Positions 7,853 through 13,712 of a stretch of 13,712 bases of DNA are shown in pieces (the first letter of the stretch is position 1; each line of letters begins with the position of its first letter). A program made the position numbers and the translations under genes. This DNA comes from an uncultured Bacteroidales bacterium. Lineage in GTDB: Bacteria; Bacteroidota; Bacteroidia; Bacteroidales; UBA932. The stretch is taken from positions 1-13,712 of the forward strand of contig CAKUYG010000039.1 in assembly GCA_934702165.1 (NCBI GenBank), given 5' to 3'. The notes below the pieces were generated by a model that worked only from the letters and a program-made list of their open reading frames with translations, had not been told where the DNA came from and did no database searches.

Positions 7853-8918
7853 GAAAATTATTGATGTATTCGGTGTATGTTTCTATTGCTTGCTGAATCT
7901 CGCTTGTGAGTATGTATTCGTCAGCCTTGTGTGAGCGTGCGGAGTCGCCGGGGCCCATCTTGATGGCCTCGCATCCGATCCTCATCCAGTCGGAGGTGGT
8001 GGGGGAGGAGAACTCCTCAAGTCCCAGGGCGCGGGCGGCTGCGAGCAGGGGCGAGCCTTCCGGGGTGGCGGATGAGCGGTTGGCGAGATTGCGGGCCTTG
8101 AGACTGCTGCGGCACAGGGCCTGGAGTTCCTGGAGGATCTCCGTGTTGGTGTATTGCTCCGTCGGGCGTATGTCCACGACGAAGCGGCACAGGTCCGGGA
8201 TGACGTTGTGGGCGCTGCCCGCCTCGATCTGGGTGACGTTGAGGCGGACATCCCCCATCCTCGGGGAGTGTCTGGTGAAGCGGTGGGCACGCAGGGCTGC
8301 GATGTCGTCGAGGGCGATGTACAAGGCGTTGACGCCTTCTGCCCGTGCCGCGTGACCGCTTACCCCGTGGGCCTCCCCGTCGAGTACAAGCAGACCCCTT
8401 TCGCTCGTGGCGGCCTTCATCCCGGTCGGTTCCCCGACTATAACCCAGTCCGGGAGGGGGAATCTTCCGCTTTCCCCGAGTCCTCCGGAATAGAGCCACC
8501 TTGCCCCGTCCGGGCCGGAGCGCTCCTCCTCCCTTGTCAGGACGAGCATCAGGTTGAACGGCAGCGGAATATTATAAAAATGACGGAAAGTGGCAATCAT
8601 CGACACCACACTTCCGCCGTCATCATTGGAACCGAGCCCCCGGACGATACTCTCGTCGTCACCCGGATCGAAAGGATCCCTTGTATAGCCGCCGGATGCG
8701 CTGACAGTGTCCAGATGGGCATCCAGGGCCAGAGTCTTCTTGAGAGGGTCGAAATGCCGGGTCACGGAGACTATGTTGCCGCCCGGCAGGCTGTGTTCGA
8801 TTCCGAAACTGTCCAGCGCTGCGCTTACCAAAGAACTGACCTTGCCCTCTTCGAAGGAGAGGGAAGGGGTGCGGACCATCTGCCTGAGAAGGTCTATGTA
8901 TTCACCATACTTTGTCAT
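7833..8918 (-). CDS. argE: M20-family N-acyl-amino acid deacylase, probably N-acetyl/N-succinylcitrulline deacylase (ArgE-type)
   Basis: In pathways using an N-acylornithine carbamoyltransferase, this enzyme removes the acyl group from N-acylcitrulline to give citrulline. The 361 residues carry the dinuclear zinc site of M20 peptidases: HLD (H68, D70), the bridging Asp in GSNDDGG (D99/D100), the catalytic/metal Glu cluster REEE (129-132), E163 in GEPT, and H330 near the C-terminus (ARSHKADEY). A dimerisation lid domain fits about residues 175-285. M20 sequences alone do not separate ArgE, DapE and other deacylases; the operon context decides here. It overlaps argB by ATGA at its start and argH by 20 bp at its end. 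Whether it takes acetyl or succinyl substrates follows by inference from ArgF', where Ser90 points to succinyl. Confidence 0.88.
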   Translation of the reverse strand: MTKYGEYIDLLRQMVRTPSLSFEEGKVSSLVSAALDSFGIEHSLPGGNIVSVTRHFDPLKKTLALDAHLDTVSASGGYTRDPFDPGDDESIVRGLGSNDDGGSVVSMIATFRHFYNIPLPFNLMLVLTREEERSGPDGARWLYSGGLGESGRFPLPDWVIVGEPTGMKAATSERGLLVLDGEAHGVSGHAARAEGVNALYIALDDIAALRAHRFTRHSPRMGDVRLNVTQIEAGSAHNVIPDLCRFVVDIRPTEQYTNTEILQELQALCRSSLKARNLANRSSATPEGSPLLAAARALGLEEFSSPTTSDWMRIGCEAIKMGPGDSARSHKADEYILTSEIQQAIETYTEYINNFHGNTLE

Positions 8919-9697
8919 AGAGCCAGTCTTGTACCCGCACCATCATCAAGCAGGCTTGAGGAGTGCAGGATGCGTACACCAGTCGCGCCGGAACGCAGCG
9001 CCGAAAAGGCGTTGTCCAGCTTCGGGATCATCCCCTGCGCGACACGTCCCTCGTCCTTCAGTCGGGTGTAGCCGTTGAAGTCGAGAAGCGGAATTACGCT
9101 TGACGGATCATCCAGACTGTAAAGTACGCCATTTTTTTCGAAACAATAAAGAAGTTCTGCCTTAATTGCAGCAGAAATTGATGAGGCTATGGTGTCGGCG
9201 TTGGTGTTGAGAAGCTCCCCGTGGCCATCGTGGCTGATGGCGCAGAATACCGGAACTATTCCTGAATCAATGAGTCTGAGCAGTCTCGCGGCATCTACTG
9301 ACTCTGGCTTGACATCTCCCACGAGCCCGTAGTCGAGTCTGGTCACTCCATCGGACAGGAGTTTCGGGGCTCGGCGGGATGCTTTGATAAGGGAGGCGTC
9401 ACATCCGGCGAGGCCCATCGCGTTGCATCCATTGCTCTGAAGCAGGGCGGTGATGTGCTTGCTGCACCATCCGGCGTAGACCATGGTTACAAGCTGGAGC
9501 GTCTGCGGATCGGTGACCCTGCGTCCCTCGACCATCTGCGGCTCCATCCCCAGTCTGCGCTGGAAGTCGCTTGCTATCTTGCCGCCACCGTGCACGAGGA
9601 CTTTCGGCCCTTCGAGGGACGCGAAGTCCTTGCAGAACTTCTCAAGCAGCTCCGGAGAGTCCACCACGTTGCCGCCGATCTTGACAACCTTTATCAT
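8915..9697 (-). CDS. argB: N-acyl-L-glutamate 5-kinase (N-acetyl- or N-succinylglutamate kinase)
   Basis: ArgB phosphorylates the side-chain carboxylate of N-acylglutamate, the second step of the pathway. The 260 residues fit the amino acid kinase fold. Phosphate- and ATP-binding motifs are KIGG (6-9) and HGGGK (36-40); the acylglutamate-binding loop is GRRVTD (58-63); NTNADTIA lies at 164-171, and K226 in GMIPK is the second ATP-contacting lysine. There is no N-terminal helix extension of the kind found in hexameric arginine-inhibited kinases, so I expect a dimer that is not strongly feedback-inhibited, which is an inference from length only. Its start overlaps the argF' stop as ATGA, and its own stop overlaps the argE start the same way. 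Confidence 0.95.
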   Translation of the reverse strand: MIKVVKIGGNVVDSPELLEKFCKDFASLEGPKVLVHGGGKIASDFQRRLGMEPQMVEGRRVTDPQTLQLVTMVYAGWCSKHITALLQSNGCNAMGLAGCDASLIKASRRAPKLLSDGVTRLDYGLVGDVKPESVDAARLLRLIDSGIVPVFCAISHDGHGELLNTNADTIASSISAAIKAELLYCFEKNGVLYSLDDPSSVIPLLDFNGYTRLKDEGRVAQGMIPKLDNAFSALRSGATGVRILHSSSLLDDGAGTRLAL

Positions 9698-10647
9698 AGG
9701 GACTCGAGCATTTTCTTGATGACCGTCTGGGCGGAGACGACCCTGTTGGCCGCTTCCGGAATCACTAGAGAGCGCGGGCCCTCTATGACATCATCGCTGA
9801 CTATCATGTTGCGTCTCACCGGCAGGCAGTGCATGAAGAAGGCATTGTCGGTGAGGGCCATCTTCTCGCTTGTCACTGTCCATGAGCGGTCGCGGCTGAG
9901 GACTTTGCCGTAGTTGTCTCCTTCGTAGGCGGACCAGTTCTTTGCATATACGAAGTCGGCTCCGCGCAGGGCCTCGTCCTGGTCGTGGGTGACTTTGGCA
10001 TTTCCCACGAACTCCGGTGCAAGGTCATATCCTTCAGGGTTTGCTATCACGAAATCGTAGCCGGCGAAGTTCATGCCCTCGGCAAATGAGTTCGGAACGG
10101 CCTGCGGAAGAGCCTTCGGGTGCGGTGCCCAGGTCATCACCACTTTCGGACGCTCCTTGGTCTTGTGCTCCTCGATGGTTATGATGTCGGCGAAGGTCTG
10201 GAGGGGATGCCTGGTGGCGGCTTCCATGCTGAAGACCGGCTTGCCGGAGTATTTTATGAACTGGTTGAGGATCACCTCGTTGTAGTCGTCCCGCTTGCTT
10301 TCGAAACGTGCGAATGACCTCACTCCTATCATGTCGCAGTAGCATCCCATCACCGGGATGGCTTCGAGCAGGTGCTCGCTCTTGTCGCCGTCCATGATCA
10401 CTCCGCGCTCGGTCTCAAGTTTCCAGGCTCCCTGGTTGACATCGAGGACGATGACGTTCATCCCGAGGTTGAGCGCGGCTTTCTGGGTGCTCAGGCGGGT
10501 GCGGAGGCTGTTGTTGAAGAAGACCATCAACAGGGTCTTGTTGCGGCCGAGTGTCTGGTCGGCGAACGGGTTCTTTTTGACTTGCTGTGCTTGGGCGAGC
10601 GCCTCCTTGAGGTCGCCGAGCTGGCGTATGTTTGTGAATTCTTTCAT
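9694..10647 (-). CDS. argF': N-acylornithine carbamoyltransferase, probably N-succinylornithine-specific
   Basis: This enzyme transfers the carbamoyl group from carbamoyl phosphate to N-acylated ornithine, replacing ordinary ArgF. The 317 residues contain the carbamoyl phosphate motif SLRTR (47-51), HPLQ (147-150) and HCLP (273-276), plus features of the acylornithine branch: NQGAWKLE (71-78), MTWAPHPK (171-178) and YAKNW (234-238). From memory it aligns with almost no gaps to the Bacteroides fragilis N-succinylornithine enzyme. The residue set apart in published work as the specificity switch (Pro90 in B. fragilis, Glu92 in the Xanthomonas acetyl enzyme) is Ser90 here, codon AGC at 10380-10378. 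Ser at that site was reported to confer succinylornithine use. It follows argD by 7 bp and overlaps argB by ATGA. Confidence 0.94.
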   Translation of the reverse strand: MKEFTNIRQLGDLKEALAQAQQVKKNPFADQTLGRNKTLLMVFFNNSLRTRLSTQKAALNLGMNVIVLDVNQGAWKLETERGVIMDGDKSEHLLEAIPVMGCYCDMIGVRSFARFESKRDDYNEVILNQFIKYSGKPVFSMEAATRHPLQTFADIITIEEHKTKERPKVVMTWAPHPKALPQAVPNSFAEGMNFAGYDFVIANPEGYDLAPEFVGNAKVTHDQDEALRGADFVYAKNWSAYEGDNYGKVLSRDRSWTVTSEKMALTDNAFFMHCLPVRRNMIVSDDVIEGPRSLVIPEAANRVVSAQTVIKKMLESL

Positions 10648-10654
10648 CTTGCCG

Positions 10655-11779
10655 TTATGCTGTGAGTTCTCTCCATGCCTTGATGAACCTGTCCGCCGTG
10701 GCTTCGCTTACGGTTAGGGATGGCAGGAGCCGGATTACTGAAGCGCCTGCGGCCCCGGTAAAGAAGCGCTTCTCGAAGAGCAGGCGGTCGCGCAGGCCGA
10801 TGTACTCAGGCTTAAGTTCAAGTCCTATCATCAGTCCGCGGCCACGGTATTCTTTTAGGGCCTTGTCTCCGCGGAGGGCTGTCTTGAAGTGCTCGCCGAT
10901 CTTGGCTGCATTCTCGATAAGGTGCTCGTTCTCGATCACGTCGAGGACGGCAAGGGCTGCCGTGCATGCGAGGTGGTTGCCTCCGAAAGTTGTGCCCAGC
11001 ATCCCGTATTCCGGCTTGATGTCAGGGGAGATGAGCACTCCGCCTATGGGCAGGCCGTTGGCCATGCCCTTGGCTGTGGTGATGATGTCGGCCCTGATGC
11101 CCGACTTCTGGTGAGCGAAGAACAGGCCGCTGCGTCCGTAGCCTGACTGTATCTCGTCCAGTATGAGCTTGGTGCCGTATTTGTCGCAGAGGGCCCTGAG
11201 GCCACGCAGGAACTCGTCGGACGGCTCGTATATGCCGGCCACGCCCTGGATGCCCTCTATTATTGCGGCGGCGTATTGGCGGCTTGAGAGTTCTCTCTCC
11301 ACGGCCTCAAGATCGCCCAACGGGACGAAACTGATATGGTCCGTGCTGTTGAACGGGGCGCGGAGTTTCGGATTGTCGGTGGCGGCCACTGCTCCGCTGG
11401 TGCGGCCGTGGAATGCCTTGTTGAATGCGAGCACTCTGGCTCTGCCGGTCGCGAAGGAGGCCAGCTTCATGGCGTTCTCGTTGGCCTCGGCTCCGCTGTT
11501 GCAGAGGAAGAGCGCGTAGTCATCATATCCGCTGGCTTTGCCGAGCCTTGCTGCGAGCTCGCGCTGGAGGGAGTTCTGCACGGCGTTGGAGTAGAAGCCG
11601 AGCCTGGTAAGCTGGTCCTGGAGCATCTTGACGTAGTGCGGGTGGCAGTGCCCGATGCTGATGACGGCGTGCCCGCCGTATAGGTCGGTGTACTCGACCC
11701 CGTCCTTGTCCCAGAGTGTCGTGTCGAGCCCGCGTACAGGCTCGATGTCCCAGAGTTTATATACTTTGAATAAGTCCAT
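10655..11779 (-). CDS. argD: N-acylornithine aminotransferase (class III, PLP-dependent)
   Basis: ArgD transfers an amino group from glutamate to N-acylglutamate semialdehyde, giving N-acylornithine. The 374 residues carry the class III plan: NSGAEANE (94-101), phosphate-side FHGRT (123-127), the cofactor Asp208 in LDEIQSGYGR and the Schiff-base Lys237 in TTAKGMANG, then GTTFGGN (262-268). I placed the start at ATG 11779 (MDLFKVYKLWDIEP). The frame stays open 54 codons further upstream to 11941, but that stretch lies inside argC, is Arg/Gly-rich and does not resemble ArgD, so it is an artefact. The chosen start sits 2 bp after the argC stop, like the argG-argC junction. The protein is shorter than E. 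coli ArgD (about 406), as is usual for Bacteroidota. Confidence 0.95.
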   Translation of the reverse strand: MDLFKVYKLWDIEPVRGLDTTLWDKDGVEYTDLYGGHAVISIGHCHPHYVKMLQDQLTRLGFYSNAVQNSLQRELAARLGKASGYDDYALFLCNSGAEANENAMKLASFATGRARVLAFNKAFHGRTSGAVAATDNPKLRAPFNSTDHISFVPLGDLEAVERELSSRQYAAAIIEGIQGVAGIYEPSDEFLRGLRALCDKYGTKLILDEIQSGYGRSGLFFAHQKSGIRADIITTAKGMANGLPIGGVLISPDIKPEYGMLGTTFGGNHLACTAALAVLDVIENEHLIENAAKIGEHFKTALRGDKALKEYRGRGLMIGLELKPEYIGLRDRLLFEKRFFTGAAGASVIRLLPSLTVSEATADRFIKAWRELTA

Positions 11780-11781
11780 GT

Positions 11782-12849
11782 CTAAAATGCTGAAGCTTTG
11801 AGTCTCAATCCTGCATCTTCGGGAAAACCGAACATCAGGTTCATGTTCTGGACGGCCTGCCCCGAGGCGCCCTTGAGGAGGTTGTCGATGACGGAGCACA
11901 CCACCAGCTTGCCGTCGTGCTTCTCCAGGGAAATGAGGCATTTGTTGGTGTTGACAACCTGTTTGAGGTCAACTGGGGTGCCGCTCACGAATGTGAAACG
12001 GGCATCGCCATAATAGCCCCGGTAGAGGCTGGATGCTTCCTCCAGGGTGAGTTCGCAGTCCGTGTAGACTGTGGCGAAGATGCCACGGGTGAAATCTCCT
12101 CTCATCGGGATGAAGTTGACCGGAGAGCTGAAGTCCGGCTGCATCAGGGAGAGGTTGCGGCGGATTTCCTTGAGGTGCTGGTGCTCAAAGACTTTGTAGG
12201 CCGAGATGTTGTTGCTGCGCCAGCTGAAGTGCGTGGTCTCGGACGGCCTCACCCCGGCTCCTGTCGAGCCTGTGATGGCGTTGACGCAGATCTCACCTTC
12301 CAGGATGCCGGCTTCTGCCAGAGGCAGGAGGGCGAGTTGGATCGCTGTGGCGAAGCAGCCCGGGTTGGCGAGGCTTGTGGCCTGCTGTATCTTTTCTCTC
12401 TGCATCTCTGGAAGACCGTAGACGTAGCCCCCGCTCTCGTCGCGGAAGTCCTGCGCGAGGTCTATCACTTTGAGGCGGGAAGGCCGCTCATGCTGCGCCC
12501 AGAACTCATGGCTCTTGCCGTGGGCTGAACACAGGAAGAGGACATCCACGGAGTTGAGCTCGAAGCTGTCACAGAACCTGAGGTCCGTGTCGCCGAGCAG
12601 CCCGCTGTGCACCTCATAGAGGTATTTGCCGGCGCTGCTCTCTGAGTGGACGAAGTCAAGGTCAGCATAAGGGTGGTTGACCAGGAGCCTTATGAGTTCG
12701 CCGGCGGTGTATCCGGCTCCGCCCACGATCCCGACCCGTATCTTTGACGGGCGTTCTGCGGCTGCGGCCTCGCCTTTCCTGCGTGCTGGTTTCTTGCCGG
12801 GTCTGGTCTCGGCGGATGATGCTCTGCGGCGCTGTCTTGTCTCTGCCAT
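11782..12849 (-). CDS. argC: N-acyl-gamma-glutamyl-phosphate reductase with basic N-terminal extension
   Basis: ArgC reduces N-acylglutamyl phosphate to the semialdehyde with NADPH. The nucleotide-binding motif GIVGGAGYTAGE is at residues 40-51, the catalytic Cys165 lies in NPGCFAT, and GSTGAGV (194-200) and the C-terminal NLLKGASGQAVQNMNLMFG (323-341) are family hallmarks. The core normally starts at a Met two or three residues before this first motif. Here 35 extra residues precede it, with 11 Arg/Lys and many Ala, and no in-frame ATG, GTG or TTG lies between 12849 and the core, so the extension is probably translated. The gene starts 2 bp after the argG stop and is followed 2 bp later by argD. 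Both argC and carA proteins begin MAETR, perhaps by chance. Confidence 0.94.
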   Translation of the reverse strand: MAETRQRRRASSAETRPGKKPARRKGEAAAAERPSKIRVGIVGGAGYTAGELIRLLVNHPYADLDFVHSESSAGKYLYEVHSGLLGDTDLRFCDSFELNSVDVLFLCSAHGKSHEFWAQHERPSRLKVIDLAQDFRDESGGYVYGLPEMQREKIQQATSLANPGCFATAIQLALLPLAEAGILEGEICVNAITGSTGAGVRPSETTHFSWRSNNISAYKVFEHQHLKEIRRNLSLMQPDFSSPVNFIPMRGDFTRGIFATVYTDCELTLEEASSLYRGYYGDARFTFVSGTPVDLKQVVNTNKCLISLEKHDGKLVVCSVIDNLLKGASGQAVQNMNLMFGFPEDAGLRLKASAF

Positions 12850-12851
12850 TA

Positions 12852-13712
12852 CTATAAACTTTCCTCGTCCTGATGCTTGCTGTAGTATACACGGAGCGGG
12901 GTGGAGAGCACCTTGATGAAGCCCTTGGCGTCTTCGGCGGTCCAGCCCTTCTGGGTCTCGCCGTACTCGCCGAGCCTTGACTTCACGAGGTCGTCAGGGG
13001 AGTCCACTCCCACGGTGGAGAAGCTGTACGGGCGGAGTTCGAGGGTGACTGTGCCGTTGACGTTGCGCTGGCTGCTCTCGAGCATCGCCTCGATGTCGCG
13101 CATCACCGGCTCAAGGTACTGGCTCTCGTGCAGGAACATGCCGTACCAGTTGGCCACCTGGTCCTTCCAGTACTGCTGCCACTTGGAGAGGGTGAACTTC
13201 TCGAGGAACTTGTGCGCCCCGATGATGAGCATCGGTGCTGCCGCCTCGAAGCCCACGCGGCCCTTGATGCCGATGATGGTGTCCCCGACGTGCATGTCAC
13301 GCCCTATGCCGTAGGCTGCTCCGATGGCTTCCACGGCCTGGATGGCCGCGATCTTGTCATCGTAGTATGCTCCGTTGACCTCGGTGAGTTCGCCTTTCTT
13401 GAAGCCGAGGCTGAGGATTTCGCTGCCGCTGCGGCTGACTTGCTTGAGGTAGGCGGATTCCGGGAGACCCTGCGTGGAGTCCAGGATTTCTCCGCCGCAG
13501 ATGGAGGTCCCCCAGATGCCTACGTTATAGGAGTATTTGAGTTTCGTGAAGTCGGCGTTGAACCCGTGCGCGTTGAGGTAGTCAACTTCTTCCTTACGGG
13601 AGAGGTTGCCGTCGCGGGTGAGGGTGATGATCTCCATCTCCGGACACATCACCAGGAAGGTCATGTCGAAGCGGACCTGGTCGTTGCCGGCACCGGTGGA
13701 GCCGTGGGCTAT
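12852..13712 (-). CDS. argG: Argininosuccinate synthase, 5' end cut by window edge
   Basis: ArgG condenses citrulline and aspartate with ATP to argininosuccinate. The window holds the last 286 codons; the reading frame is open to base 13712, so the Met at 13664 is internal and not the start. Just before it the frame encodes AHGSTGAGNDQVRF, the family's conserved citrulline/ATP-binding segment (AHGCTGKGNDQ in many relatives). The N-terminal PP-loop (SGGLDTS type), which lies about 100 residues earlier, is outside. Further motifs are YNVGIWGTSICGGE and a C-terminal half with the oligomerisation helix region. It is the first visible gene of the operon, ending 2 bp before argC. The expected full length is about 400 residues, so some 110-120 codons are missing. 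Confidence 0.95.
   Translation of the reverse strand: MAHGSTGAGNDQVRFDMTFLVMCPEMEIITLTRDGNLSRKEEVDYLNAHGFNADFTKLKYSYNVGIWGTSICGGEILDSTQGLPESAYLKQVSRSGSEILSLGFKKGELTEVNGAYYDDKIAAIQAVEAIGAAYGIGRDMHVGDTIIGIKGRVGFEAAAPMLIIGAHKFLEKFTLSKWQQYWKDQVANWYGMFLHESQYLEPVMRDIEAMLESSQRNVNGTVTLELRPYSFSTVGVDSPDDLVKSRLGEYGETQKGWTAEDAKGFIKVLSTPLRVYYSKHQDEESL

Larger units (their letters stand above)
2245..13712 (-). other. Arginine biosynthesis operon argG-argC-argD-argF'-argB-argE-argH-carA-carB
   Basis: Nine same-strand genes are packed with gaps of at most 7 bp or overlaps of 1-20 bp, so one polycistronic message is the simplest reading. I saw no promoter box or terminator hairpin between them. Together they encode every step from N-acylglutamate to arginine plus carbamoyl phosphate synthesis. 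The N-acylglutamate synthase and an ArgR-type regulator are absent from the window. The 5' end, and with it the promoter and any operator, lies to the right of base 13712. Confidence 0.9.

Noticed and set aside
11780..11941. Upstream 54-codon extension of the argD frame
   Set aside because: It lies fully within argC, in another frame, and its product is unlike any ArgD N-terminus. The start at 11779 fits the family and the operon spacing.
13662..13664. ATG at 13664 as the argG start
   Set aside because: The same frame continues to the window edge and encodes the conserved AHGSTGAGNDQVRF segment upstream, so this Met is internal.
1..13712. Search for an undescribed defence, mobile or regulatory system
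   Set aside because: Coding density is nearly complete and all genes belong to known housekeeping, transport or arginine pathway families. I saw no direct repeats, long inverted repeats, integrase or attachment-like sites.

Overview
The window reads as chromosomal DNA of a GC-rich member of the Bacteroidota, most likely the order Bacteroidales; I cannot name a genus. Three things point there. The ornithine carbamoyltransferase is the N-acylornithine type known from Bacteroides fragilis. The only intergenic stretch of any length carries two TAnnTTTG boxes, the -7 element of Bacteroidota sigma factors. Most genes have no clear Shine-Dalgarno sequence.

Layout. Bases 1-896 hold the N-terminal two thirds of ffh (signal recognition particle GTPase) on the minus strand, cut by the window edge. 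A 60-bp divergent promoter region (897-956) separates it from a two-gene plus-strand unit: a cation diffusion facilitator zinc/cation exporter (957-1829) and, overlapping it by ATGA, a small META/HslJ-domain lipoprotein (1826-2248). From 2245 to the right edge everything is on the minus strand and forms one compact arginine operon. In transcription order it is argG (5' end off the window), argC, argD, argF', argB, argE, argH, carA, carB. Spacings are +2, +2, +7, -4, -4, -20, +5 and -1 bp. The last codons of carB and of the lipoprotein gene overlap tail to tail.

How the genes work together. ArgB, ArgC and ArgD turn an N-acylglutamate into N-acylornithine. CarA and CarB make carbamoyl phosphate, which ArgF' transfers to the still acylated ornithine. 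ArgE removes the acyl group from N-acylcitrulline, and ArgG and ArgH convert citrulline to arginine. The acyl group is probably succinyl, because the specificity residue of ArgF' is Ser rather than Glu. The only steps missing are the N-acylglutamate synthase and a dedicated regulator; these may lie beyond base 13712 or elsewhere.

I found no rRNA, tRNA, CRISPR array, insertion sequence, phage gene or defence system, and no stretch over 300 bp without a gene. This is a housekeeping and biosynthetic region, not an accessory island. The points worth a second look are details: the ArgF' specificity residue, a basic N-terminal tail on ArgC, a CarB with strong eukaryote-type sequence signatures, and the way the two transcription units abut.
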